64,000 bases of DNA from an uncultured Faecalibacterium sp. (GTDB lineage Bacteria > Bacillota > Clostridia > Oscillospirales > Ruminococcaceae), in NCBI GenBank assembly GCA_937907025.1, contig CALESJ010000004.1:37449-101448 (forward strand), read 5' to 3'. The position numbers and the translations under genes are program-made. Every line of letters starts with the position of its first letter. Within the stretch, counting starts at the first letter, position 1. The notes under the pieces were generated by a model. That model saw only the letters and a program-made list of their open reading frames with translations. It was not told the DNA's origin and made no database searches. Below are positions 34,461 through 42,182 of this stretch, one piece after another.

Positions 34461-35783
34461 TTACAGGGTAATGTTGCCGTGCTTCTTGGCCAGGCGCACA
34501 GCGCGCTTGCTGGCCAGCATATCCAGCGCCTGGGCCACGGCAGCGCGCACTTCGGCGGGCTTGACGGCGGCGTCGGCAGCACCGTTGGCAACGGCGGCGG
34601 AAGCACTGCAGACTTCAGCCTTGTAGGCGTCGGCCTTGGCCTTGGTGGCCTGCTGCAGGTTATCAGCCGCATAGATCTCGTCCTTGTACAGAACACTGAC
34701 CGCGGCGTCGGGAGCCAGCGGAGCGATGGTGCAGCCCTCCACGGCGATGCGCCAGTCGGCGGATGCGGCAAAGACGGTGTAGATGGGACCGACAGCCTCA
34801 CCGGCCAGCACAGCCACCTTAACGGTGGTGGCTTCGGCGTAGACACCGGCCATGCGGGCGGCCTGACGGATACCGCCGGCCATATCGTCGCCCTCACTGC
34901 GGACAAAGCCGTCGGTGTTGACGATGGTCAGGACAGGGATGCTGTACGCATCGCACAGGCGGATGAAACGGGCCGCCTTGGCGGTGCAGTGGTGGTTGAT
35001 GGCACTCTTGGCGGTGGCCACAATGCCGACGGCAGCGCCGCCGACAGTGCCCAGTGCGGTGTAAACGGCCTTGCCGTACCCGGCGTAGAGTTCCACCAGG
35101 CTGCCCTCGTCAGCCAGAGCGGCGGCTGCGGCAGCGGGTTCGTACTTGTTGAGGTCCAGCGGCTTGGCGGGCGCAGCAAAATCAAAGACTGCGGGGCCGG
35201 CCAGGTTGTTGGAGGGCAGCAGTGCCACGATGGATGCGGCCTTGGCAGCGGCCTGCAGATCGTCGTCCGCCAGAACAGCGGCCACACCGGCGCGGGCGGC
35301 AAATTCGGCAGTGCCGGCGATTGCCACCTTGTCATCGCTGGTGAACGGCGCGTTCAGGAACAGCTCGGCGTCCTTGCTCATGACGCACAGGTCAGCAGCA
35401 GCGGCCTGCACGGCAGAAGAGCCTGCGCAGGTGCCGGTGATGACCGCCACCTGCGGCACGACGCCGGACACACGGGCGATCTGTGCCATCAGGCGGGAGT
35501 TCGCGTTGAGCAGAGCCAGTCCACTTTCCAGGCAAGCACCGTTGGAGTTGTAGAAAGTGACAACCGGAGCGCCGGTTTCGGCGGCCATGTTCAGCACACG
35601 GATGTTCTTTTCGATGTCTTCCACATCGATGGGACGCCCGTCCTGAATCACGGCGTACACGCTCTGGCCGCCCGCACAACCATATGCGGCGCTGACCGGG
35701 CCGTCGGAAAACAGCGCGGTATAATTCCCATCATCAAAAAATGCAGCAAGGATCTCTGCCTTGCCAGGTTTCTTTGCAGCCAT
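34461..35783 (-). CDS. Acyl-CoA carboxyltransferase-like protein (12S-like), shortened
   Basis: A 440-residue protein with a carboxyltransferase (crotonase-like) fold suggested by GTCAGSSAVQAAAADLCVMS near 120-140 and TIVNTDGFVRSEGDDMAGG near 290. Such proteins (MmdA, PccB, transcarboxylase 12S) usually have over 500 residues, so this one is short and divergent. It is the first gene of the operon, with a promoter about 55 bases upstream. No biotin carboxylase and no membrane decarboxylase subunit (OadB/MmdB type) are present, which favours a soluble transcarboxylase over a decarboxylase pump. The acyl-CoA substrate is not predictable. Confidence 0.75.
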   Translation of the reverse strand: MAAKKPGKAEILAAFFDDGNYTALFSDGPVSAAYGCAGGQSVYAVIQDGRPIDVEDIEKNIRVLNMAAETGAPVVTFYNSNGACLESGLALLNANSRLMAQIARVSGVVPQVAVITGTCAGSSAVQAAAADLCVMSKDAELFLNAPFTSDDKVAIAGTAEFAARAGVAAVLADDDLQAAAKAASIVALLPSNNLAGPAVFDFAAPAKPLDLNKYEPAAAAAALADEGSLVELYAGYGKAVYTALGTVGGAAVGIVATAKSAINHHCTAKAARFIRLCDAYSIPVLTIVNTDGFVRSEGDDMAGGIRQAARMAGVYAEATTVKVAVLAGEAVGPIYTVFAASADWRIAVEGCTIAPLAPDAAVSVLYKDEIYAADNLQQATKAKADAYKAEVCSASAAVANGAADAAVKPAEVRAAVAQALDMLASKRAVRLAKKHGNITL

Positions 35784-35837
35784 TTAGTGACCTCCTGTAT
35801 CGCTAGCAGTATGGTTTTCACAATGCCATATGCAATG

Positions 35838-35866
35838 ATTATACTACTTTATTTTGAGTGGGACAA
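35838..35866 (-). promoter_or_regulatory. Promoter for the carboxyltransferase operon
   Basis: Minus strand TTGTCC (35861-35866), 17 bases, TATAAT (35838-35843), leader of about 45 bases. Confidence 0.75.
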
Positions 35867-35906
35867 GTGGATTTTGTTCAAATTGCGAGGATTTTTTCGG
35901 ATTTTT

Positions 35907-36680
35907 TTACCTTTTATCCCCATTCCGGTCCTGTTTTTTGTTTCCACCGGACCGGGTGGCGGCATTGCGCAGGGCCGTAACTTCCGAGCGCTTGAGTTCC
36001 CGCCACTCGCCGGGGGCCAGCATTCCCAGCTTGACCGGACCTTCGGCGCTGCGCTTCAGGCGGATGACCTCCAGGCCCACGCTCTCGCACATACGGCGGA
36101 TCTGGCGGTTGCGGCCTTCGTGCAGGGTGATCTCCAGTACGGTGCGGTTGGGCTCATCGGTGACCACATGGATCACCGCCGGTGCCGTCTTGACGCCGTC
36201 ATCCAGCACCACACCGCTGGACATCTTGACGATCTGCTCCTCCGTGGCACGGGGGCGCACGGTCACCCGGTACAGCTTGCCCACCCCGCCGGAGGGATGG
36301 GTCAGCAGGTTGGCAAAAGCACCGTCGTCGGTCATGAGCAGCAAGCCTTCGCTGTCCTTGTCCAGTCGGCCGATGGGGTACACGCGGCGGCCCACGCCCT
36401 TGACCAGGTCCATGACCGTCTTGCGGCCCAGTTCGTCCGACGCGGTGGTGATGAAGCCGCGTGGCTTGTGCAGCATGATATAGATATACTTGCGCTTGCG
36501 CACGATGCGCACCGTCTTGCCGTCGATGGAAACCTTGTCATAGTCGGGGTCCATCTTGTCGCCCAGCGTGACCGGGTGGCCGTTGACCTTGACGCGGCCT
36601 TCGTCGATCATGCGCTCGGCCGCACGGCGGGAGCAAATGCCCTGGTCGGAGAGGACTTTCTGAATACGTTGTTCTGCCAT
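35907..36680 (-). CDS. rluB: RsuA/RluB-family rRNA pseudouridine synthase
   Basis: A 257-residue protein. An N-terminal S4 RNA-binding domain (RIQKVLSDQGICSRRAAERMI) is followed by the synthase core with GRLDKDSEGLLLMTDDG, whose aspartate is catalytic, and EGRNRQIRRM near the end. It most likely makes pseudouridine 2605 in 23S rRNA, as RluB does in Firmicutes; RsuA or RluE specificity cannot be excluded. A terminator lies between it and gerW upstream, so it may depend on readthrough or its own weak promoter. Confidence 0.88.
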   Translation of the reverse strand: MAEQRIQKVLSDQGICSRRAAERMIDEGRVKVNGHPVTLGDKMDPDYDKVSIDGKTVRIVRKRKYIYIMLHKPRGFITTASDELGRKTVMDLVKGVGRRVYPIGRLDKDSEGLLLMTDDGAFANLLTHPSGGVGKLYRVTVRPRATEEQIVKMSSGVVLDDGVKTAPAVIHVVTDEPNRTVLEITLHEGRNRQIRRMCESVGLEVIRLKRSAEGPVKLGMLAPGEWRELKRSEVTALRNAATRSGGNKKQDRNGDKR

Positions 36681-36697
36681 AATAAAAAATTCCTTTC

Positions 36698-36733
36698 AAA
36701 AAGGCGCAAAGTGGCCCGAAGCCGCCTTGCGCC
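36698..36733 (-). terminator. Terminator after gerW
   Basis: Minus strand GGCGCAA...TTTGCGCC with an inner GGC-TTCG-GCC-like hairpin, followed by TTTTTGAAAGG. It lies between gerW and rluB. Confidence 0.7.
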
Positions 36734-36784
36734 GTGTGTTCTGTATACCTGCCGCGGCCCCGGCGCAGTGCGGCCGGGCACGGG

Positions 36785-37219
36785 TCAGTTCTGGTTCTCG
36801 TTGGCCTGGGCGAATGCCTCCTTGGCAGCCTCGGTCGCGGTTTCCTTGCTGGGTTTGCTCTTGCCGAGCATGGCAGCCAGCTTGTCCACCAGTTCAGGCA
36901 GCGCGGCAATGGCGTTGTCGATGGTGGTGGCATGCTCCATCAGCTGCACGGTGCGCACACCGGACGGACTGATGACCAGAAATGCCACCGGCGTGATGGA
37001 CACGCCCGCACCGGAACCGCCGCCGAACATCTGCTTGCTGGCATTGGCGCCCACGTCCGAGCCGCCGGACGCGAAACCGAAAGTCACGCGGGAAACCGGG
37101 ATGATGGTGGTCTGTTCGTCTACCTTGATGGGGTCCCCGATGATGGTGGAAGAATCGACCATATCCCGGACCTTGTCCATCGTAACGCCCATCATCCCCT
37201 GCAGCGGATGTTCTGCCAT
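36785..37219 (-). CDS. gerW: GerW/YtfJ-family sporulation protein
   Basis: About 144 residues from MAEHPLQGMMGVTMDKV, with an AGGAGGT site 8 bases upstream. The central glycine-rich block FASGGSDVGANASK and GGGSGAGVSITPVAFLVI is typical of YtfJ/GerW, a spore protein needed for L-alanine germination in Bacillus. It follows a YtfI-like gene, again the Bacillus order. This is another sporulation marker in the window. Confidence 0.92.
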   Translation of the reverse strand: MAEHPLQGMMGVTMDKVRDMVDSSTIIGDPIKVDEQTTIIPVSRVTFGFASGGSDVGANASKQMFGGGSGAGVSITPVAFLVISPSGVRTVQLMEHATTIDNAIAALPELVDKLAAMLGKSKPSKETATEAAKEAFAQANENQN

Positions 37220-37254
37220 AGTAAAGTACCTCCTATATTCCACGCGCGCCGCCC

Positions 37255-38070
37255 TCAGGCCAGCGTGCCGAGCTTGTCCATGATTTTGTCCAAAGCATTC
37301 TGCCCCTGTTCATCCCGACGCATCAGGTCAAACAGGATCAACAATATTATATACGGCCGGGTGAGGATTTGGCAAGAAAAAATCCGTTTTCCGGCCATTT
37401 GTCCGGTAAAATCCGGCTCCAGGCGAAGGGATTCGGCCCGGATGGTCAGATACTGCCGTGCCAGCGCCAGCAGGTTGTTGCTGACGGCGATCCAGCGGCC
37501 GTAAGACACAGCCGTATCGGCAGCGTCCTCCCCTGTCACGCTCCAGAACACACGCAATTTATGCACCTGTACGCCTTTCAGCAGGCGCTGCCGGTGCGGC
37601 GCCAGCGTGCCGAAGAAGATCCGAGCGGCTCCCAGCAGAGCGTCCTGTTCACCGGGTGTCAGTTCTTCCGGCTCCCCTTCCATGGGCGGCAGGGGTGGTT
37701 CCGTTTCGGGTTCTGCCGTAGACGGAGGGGGTGTGGTTTCCGGCGCTTTTGCCGCCGGAGTCGCCTGTGCGGCGGATGCTTTTTCAACCGCGGCGGGGGG
37801 CTGGGCTACCGCCTTTTCGGCCTTTTCCCGCACAGGTTTCTGTTTGTTCGTTTTTTCTTTGCGGCGGCGCTTTTTGCGGTGCTGCCGCGGATACAACGTG
37901 TGGTGCAGCGGTCCCGCGTAGGCCCCTACCGCAACGCCGGACGAAGGTGTCCAGCGGATGGTCAGCCCCACCGGTGCCAGCAACAGCAGCACAACGGCAA
38001 GCAGAACCACCAGCAGCAGGATCAGTATGATACGGCCGACCAGAACCAGTGCCCCCAAAAGTACGGTCAT
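37255..38070 (-). CDS. ytfI: DUF2953 membrane protein (YtfI-like)
   Basis: A 271-residue protein. A long hydrophobic stretch covers residues 3-36. A charged, Lys/Arg-rich segment and a Pro/Ala/Glu-rich linker follow, then the conserved DUF2953 core near 180-240 (VFWSVTGEDAADTAVSYGR, LRLEPDF). The family is known next to gerW in spore formers, but its function is unknown. Its start overlaps the scpB stop by four bases (ATGA). Confidence 0.82.
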   Translation of the reverse strand: MTVLLGALVLVGRIILILLLVVLLAVVLLLLAPVGLTIRWTPSSGVAVGAYAGPLHHTLYPRQHRKKRRRKEKTNKQKPVREKAEKAVAQPPAAVEKASAAQATPAAKAPETTPPPSTAEPETEPPLPPMEGEPEELTPGEQDALLGAARIFFGTLAPHRQRLLKGVQVHKLRVFWSVTGEDAADTAVSYGRWIAVSNNLLALARQYLTIRAESLRLEPDFTGQMAGKRIFSCQILTRPYIILLILFDLMRRDEQGQNALDKIMDKLGTLA

Positions 38071-38642
38071 ACCAGATGCTCCATTTCCATCTGCTGGGGT
38101 TCATTTTCACCGGGATTTGCCTGAGGGTCATCCTCATGCAGCGGCGGCAGGTCGGCCAGGCTCCCCAGGCCGAACACCCGCAGGAAGGTGTCGGTAACGC
38201 GGAACGCCACCGGCTTGCCGGGCAGATCCAGACGTCCGGCTTCCTCGATCAGGCCGCGCTCCAGCAGTTTGGTGACGGTGGAAGAGGAATCCACCCCGCG
38301 CACCTGCTCGATAAAGCTGCGGGACACCGGCTGGTTGTAAGCAATGACGGCCAGCACTTCCAGTGCAGCCGGGGACAGCGGCGCATTGCGGCGGGTATCC
38401 AGAATCCGCTTGACTACTTCCCCGTAATAAGGCCGGGTGGAAAGCTGCCAGCGGTCGCCGTCAAAGTGCAGCAGCACCACACCGCTTTCCCGTTCATCAT
38501 AATCTGCCTGCAGCTGTTTCAGCAGGTCCTGGGCCTGGGCGGTATCAATGCGCATGGCCTCCGCCAGACGAGCGGCTTCCACCGGTTCGCCGTTGGCAAA
38601 GAGCATGGCCTCCATGGCACCGAGTTTCTGACGTTCATTCAT
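38067..38642 (-). CDS. scpB: Segregation and condensation protein B
   Basis: About 191 residues from MNERQKLGAMEAMLFANGEP; the open frame runs on upstream inside scpA but this ATG has GGGGAGG and the usual 8-base overlap with scpA. Winged-helix features are seen in EVLAVIAYNQPVSRSFIEQVRGVDSS. ScpB dimers join ScpA and SMC in the condensin complex for chromosome segregation. The C terminus is acidic. Confidence 0.94.
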   Translation of the reverse strand: MNERQKLGAMEAMLFANGEPVEAARLAEAMRIDTAQAQDLLKQLQADYDERESGVVLLHFDGDRWQLSTRPYYGEVVKRILDTRRNAPLSPAALEVLAVIAYNQPVSRSFIEQVRGVDSSSTVTKLLERGLIEEAGRLDLPGKPVAFRVTDTFLRVFGLGSLADLPPLHEDDPQANPGENEPQQMEMEHLV

Positions 38643-39381
38643 GGGCGGTTGCCTCCCCTTCTTTGGGTTTTCTCTGCCGCGGACGGCGGGTGCGGTCCAT
38701 CTGCAGATCGCCGGCGTCGTCCACCTTGATACGGCCGGCACGGATCAGTTCCAGCAAGGCCAGAAAGGTGGCCACGTTGGTACTGCGGCTTTCCTGGGTG
38801 CTGAACAGCTGCCCCATCTTGTGCAGGCTGCCTTTCAGCAGGCCCCGCAGCACATGGGCTACCCGGCTGGCCACCGAAACAAACGGCGCCGTGACCAGGG
38901 GTTCGAAGCGTTCCTGCTGGGGCTTTTTGCGGCGCAGACTGCGGCCCATCAGATTGAACCAGGCCTGCACCAGCTTGTCCGGATCCTGTGCACGGGAGTA
39001 TTCCGCCGGACCTTCCAGCGGCATGGGTGCGCGCACGGCCGTGTACAGGTCCCGTGCCCGGTTGCCCAGAGCCGCCGCCACCTGCTTGCAGACACTGTAC
39101 TCAATGAGGCGTCCGGTCAGTTCGGCCTTCATGCGTTCGGCTTCGGGGCTGCGCGGCAGAAGCAGTGCGCTTTTCATCTGCACCAGATGGGCCGCCATAT
39201 CAATGAACTCGCTGGAAATTTCCATGCGGTCCTGCTGCATGGTGGCGATGGCGGCGGTGTATTGTTCGATCAGCTCCATGATATTGATATCATAGAGGTT
39301 CATTTTATTCTTGCCAACCAGATGCAGCAGCAAATCCAGCGGGCCTTCAAAATCTTCAATATGAAAGGTCAAGGTTTCCAT
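38635..39381 (-). CDS. scpA: Segregation and condensation protein A (kleisin)
   Basis: A 248-residue kleisin. The N terminus TFHIEDFEGPLDLLLHLV is the family signature, followed by NKMNLYDINIMELIEQY. The C-terminal winged helix (VATFLALLELIRAGRIKV) binds the SMC head. Together with scpB it forms the SMC condensin. The M50 protease-like gene lies 17 bases upstream on the same strand. Confidence 0.95.
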   Translation of the reverse strand: METLTFHIEDFEGPLDLLLHLVGKNKMNLYDINIMELIEQYTAAIATMQQDRMEISSEFIDMAAHLVQMKSALLLPRSPEAERMKAELTGRLIEYSVCKQVAAALGNRARDLYTAVRAPMPLEGPAEYSRAQDPDKLVQAWFNLMGRSLRRKKPQQERFEPLVTAPFVSVASRVAHVLRGLLKGSLHKMGQLFSTQESRSTNVATFLALLELIRAGRIKVDDAGDLQMDRTRRPRQRKPKEGEATAHE

Positions 39382-39398
39382 GAAAGATGCGATTCCCC

Positions 39399-40058
39399 TT
39401 ACAACAATCCAAACGCGGCTTCCACAAACCGGGTGGCGCCGAAAAATGCCCTGTATACGGCATTGACAAAAAAGTTCAGCGGTGTGTTCAGCACGCCCAG
39501 CAATACCAGGATCAGCACAGCCGCCATAATGTAGCGCTCGTACCGCATGACCCGGAAATACAGGCTGCGCGGCAAAAACAGCAGGGCGATACGGCTGCCG
39601 TCAAAGGGCGGCACCGGAATCAGATTAAACACGCCCAGGCTGATGTTCATGGTGATCATATACCACAAAAAATCCATCACCAGCTGGGGGGCCTGCCCCA
39701 CACTGGCATACCAGATCACTTTATATAAGATGGTACACACAAATCCCAGCAGGAAATTGGCCGCAGGCCCCGCTGCCGCCGACACCGCCATCCCCACCTT
39801 GGGGTTGCGGAACCGCCGGGGGTCGATGCCCACCGGGCGCGCCCAGCCAACACCGCCCACCAGCATGCACAGGGTGCCCAGCGGGTCGAAGTGATGCAGC
39901 GGATTCATGGACAGGCGTCCGGCGTTTTTGGCCGTAGGGTCCCCCAGCAGCCAGCTGACCAGCGCGTGGGCGGCCTCATGAAACGGAATGATAATGAGCG
40001 CGGCCAGCGCACGGACTACATAATAATAAAGAACATCAATGCCCAGCAGGCCGTTCAT
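39399..40058 (-). CDS. Site-2-protease-like M50 membrane metallopeptidase
   Basis: About 219 residues from MNGLLGIDVLYYYVV, with an AGGG site upstream; the open frame extends five codons more. It has several membrane segments, and the zinc motif H-E-A-A-H lies in the first (IIPFHEAAHALVS). A second motif NLIPVPPFDGSRI provides the third ligand aspartate. Members of this subgroup (YwhC-like) occur beside scpAB in Firmicutes. The substrate is unknown. Confidence 0.88.
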   Translation of the reverse strand: MNGLLGIDVLYYYVVRALAALIIIPFHEAAHALVSWLLGDPTAKNAGRLSMNPLHHFDPLGTLCMLVGGVGWARPVGIDPRRFRNPKVGMAVSAAAGPAANFLLGFVCTILYKVIWYASVGQAPQLVMDFLWYMITMNISLGVFNLIPVPPFDGSRIALLFLPRSLYFRVMRYERYIMAAVLILVLLGVLNTPLNFFVNAVYRAFFGATRFVEAAFGLL

Positions 40059-40099
40059 AGATATTTCCCTCACTTGATTGACACAGGCTTATCTTTGAT

Positions 40100-40128
40100 A
40101 TTATACTGTATCCGGTCCCCCAGCACAA
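40100..40128 (-). promoter_or_regulatory. Promoter for M50-scpA-scpB-ytfI-gerW
   Basis: Minus strand TTGTGC (40123-40128), 17 bases, TATAAT (40100-40105), about 40 bases before the first ATG. Confidence 0.75.
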
Positions 40129-40211
40129 GGGCGGGCCTGCATTTTGGGGGATGTGCCCTGTGGAAAAGGCGGCTTTCCGGGCATTATTTTTACAATATTT
40201 TGAAAAACCCC

Positions 40212-40240
40212 TTGCATTTTGCCGCAGGATTTGCTATGAT
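40212..40240 (+). promoter_or_regulatory. Promoter for rpmB
   Basis: TTGCAT (40212-40217), 17 bases, TATGAT (40235-40240), 30 bases before the rpmB ATG, divergent from the M50 promoter. Confidence 0.78.
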
Positions 40241-40270
40241 AATACAGCTATGTTAAAGGAGGTGCAAGCT

Positions 40271-40459
40271 ATGGCCAAATGTGCATGCTGTGGCAAGGGT
40301 GTTGCGTTCGGCATCAAGGTATCCCACTCCCACCGTCGGAGCAATCGTACCTGGAGCCCCAACGTGAAGCGCGTAAAAGCTGTCGTGGATGGGTCCCCGA
40401 AGTATATCTACGCCTGCACCCGCTGCCTGCGCTCGGGTAAGGTCACCCGCGCGGTCTGA
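40271..40459 (+). CDS. rpmB: 50S ribosomal protein L28
   Basis: A 62-residue basic protein, MAKCACCGKGVAFGIKVSHS, with four zinc cysteines (C-x2-C in CACC and CTRC) and the ending SGKVTRAV. The open frame extends upstream but an AGGAGGTG site marks this ATG. In Bacillus rpmB neighbours spoVM; here it has moved to a different place with its own promoter and terminator. Confidence 0.97.
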   Translation: MAKCACCGKGVAFGIKVSHSHRRSNRTWSPNVKRVKAVVDGSPKYIYACTRCLRSGKVTRAV

Positions 40460-40475
40460 TTTGGATGGAAAAAAT

Positions 40476-40505
40476 GCCGGTCACGGTTTGTGACCGGCTT
40501 TTTCT
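40476..40505 (+). terminator. Terminator after rpmB
   Basis: Perfect 9-bp stem GCCGGTCAC/GTGACCGGC with a 5-base loop and TTTTT. Confidence 0.92.
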
Positions 40506-40558
40506 TCTATATGCGCCCTTTTTGCGCATGAAAAACTTTGAAAGCGAGGTTGTTTCGC

Positions 40559-40732
40559 ATGCTCCCCCGTGACCCTGTGATCCTGTTCAGTTATGTCAAC
40601 ACCCAGCTGCGTGACCGCGGTATTGATTTGGACGATTTCTGCGCGGAAGAAAACGTCGATCGTGCCGTACTGTGCCAGACGCTGCGGGAAGTCGGGTTTG
40701 AATATGACCCCAAGGCCAACCGTTTTGTGTGA
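40559..40732 (+). CDS. DUF4250 family protein
   Basis: A 57-residue protein starting MLPRDPVILFSYVNTQLRD and ending DPKANRFV, the pattern of DUF4250, a small family common in Clostridia with no known role. A GAGG site lies 9 bases before this ATG; the frame continues seven codons upstream. It precedes the ATP-grasp gene by 52 bases in the same direction and may be co-transcribed with it. Confidence 0.82.
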   Translation: MLPRDPVILFSYVNTQLRDRGIDLDDFCAEENVDRAVLCQTLREVGFEYDPKANRFV

Positions 40733-40784
40733 TGTGCGGTACCGCCACGCGGCGGTATGACCCCGTGAGGAGGAATTGTAATTC

Positions 40785-41978
40785 ATGAATTTCGTGTTTA
40801 TCTCACCCCATTTTCCCAAAACGTACTGGAATTTCTGTGACCGGCTCAAGCGCAACGGCGTGAATGTGCTGGGCATCGGGGATGCCCCCTATGATTCCAT
40901 CCCCGATGAATTGAAAGCCACCCTGACTGAGTATTACCGGGTGGACAGCCTGGCTGACTATGACCAGATGGTGCGCGCCATGGGATACTTTACCCATGAG
41001 TACGGCAAAATCGACTGGGTCGAGAGCAACAACGAATACTGGCTGGAACTGGACGCTGCCCTGCGCACCGATTTCAACATCAACACCGGCGCCAAGAACG
41101 ACTTCATCCAGCGCATCAAGTACAAGAGCAAGATGAAAGAAAGTTACCGTGCCGCCGGGGTGCCGGTGGCGCGGCATCATATGGTGTCCACCCTGGATGC
41201 GGCCCGGGAGTTCATCAAGCAGGTGGGGTATCCGGTCATTGTGAAGCCGGACAACGGCTGCGGCGCCGAAGCCACCTATAAGCTGGAAAATGAGGGCGAC
41301 CTCATCGATTTCTATGCCAGCCGTCCCAGTGTGCCGTATATCATGGAAGAGTTCATCAACGGCACCATCGTCAGCTTCGACGGTGTGGCCGACAGCCGCT
41401 GCGTGCCGCTGTTCTACACCAGCAACTACTTCCCTACCCCCATCATGGACATTGTAAACACCCAGGGCGACCTGGCCTACTGGACCCAGAAGCGGGTGCC
41501 GGAAGCTCTGCGCAAGGTAGGGTTTGCGACCATCAAGGCCTTCGGTGCCAAGAGCCGCTTTTTCCACTGCGAATTTTTCCGCCTGAATGAGGCCAAGGAA
41601 GGGCTGGGCAAAAAAGGCGATTATGTGGCGCTGGAAGTGAACATGCGCCCCGCCGGCGGCTACACCCCGGATATGATCAACTTTGCCAACAGCGTGGACT
41701 GCTACCAGATCTGGGCCGATATGGTCTGCTTTGACGAGGTGCGCAACCTGGATCTGAACGGTCCCCATTACTATTGCGTATATGCAGGGCGCCGGGACGG
41801 CGTGCGGTATCTGCATAGCCATGAGCAGATCATGCTGCGGTACGGTTCCCGCATGAAGATGTGCGACCGCCTGCCCGATGCTCTGGCGCTGGATATGGGC
41901 AATCAGATGTATGTTATCAATGCCGTGACTGAGCGAGAGCGCGACACCTTTATTCGTTTTGTACAGCAGCGGGTCTGA
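40785..41978 (+). CDS. ATP-grasp ligase of unknown substrate
   Basis: A 397-residue protein. The N-terminal part (FVFISPHFPKTYWNFCDRL) is a pre-ATP-grasp fold. The ATP-grasp core shows YPVIVKPDNGCGAEATY near residue 150, YIMEEFINGTIVSFDG near 187 and the metal-binding LEVNMRPAGGYTPDM near 290. Such ligases couple a carboxylate to an amine, thiol or hydroxyl. No partner ligase, carrier or peptide gene is next to it, so the product cannot be named. Ribosome site AGGAGG is strong but 12 bases off. Confidence 0.85.
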   Translation: MNFVFISPHFPKTYWNFCDRLKRNGVNVLGIGDAPYDSIPDELKATLTEYYRVDSLADYDQMVRAMGYFTHEYGKIDWVESNNEYWLELDAALRTDFNINTGAKNDFIQRIKYKSKMKESYRAAGVPVARHHMVSTLDAAREFIKQVGYPVIVKPDNGCGAEATYKLENEGDLIDFYASRPSVPYIMEEFINGTIVSFDGVADSRCVPLFYTSNYFPTPIMDIVNTQGDLAYWTQKRVPEALRKVGFATIKAFGAKSRFFHCEFFRLNEAKEGLGKKGDYVALEVNMRPAGGYTPDMINFANSVDCYQIWADMVCFDEVRNLDLNGPHYYCVYAGRRDGVRYLHSHEQIMLRYGSRMKMCDRLPDALALDMGNQMYVINAVTERERDTFIRFVQQRV

Positions 41979-41991
41979 TTTTCCGCTTTTG

Positions 41992-42023
41992 GGCTGTCTG
42001 CGGGAAAGCAGGCAGCCTTTTTT
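41992..42023 (+). terminator. Terminator after the ATP-grasp gene
   Basis: Stem GGCTGTCTGC/GCAGGCAGCC (one G-U pair) with loop GGGAAA and TTTTTT. Confidence 0.92.
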
Positions 42024-42109
42024 GTTGTTTTTTCACAGAGATATTCATTCGGAATTGTAAATCTTTGCCGGAAACATACCGTTTGGCCGCAGTTTTCGCG
42101 TTTTTGCTG

Positions 42110-42139
42110 TTTACAGCGCTGCGTCGGCAGGTGTAAAAT
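42110..42139 (+). promoter_or_regulatory. Candidate promoter for the SGNH lipoprotein gene
   Basis: TTTACA (42110-42115), 18 bases, TAAAAT (42134-42139), about 45 bases before the ATG. Confidence 0.55.
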
Positions 42140-42182
42140 GGAGGCATCCATAAAATCTGCCAACCCGGAGAGGAGATGCGGC

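Noticed and set aside
34479..37283. Long plus-strand frames (up to 934 residues) over the carboxyltransferase and rluB region
   Set aside because: Shadows of minus-strand genes with clear families; translations have no domain pattern.
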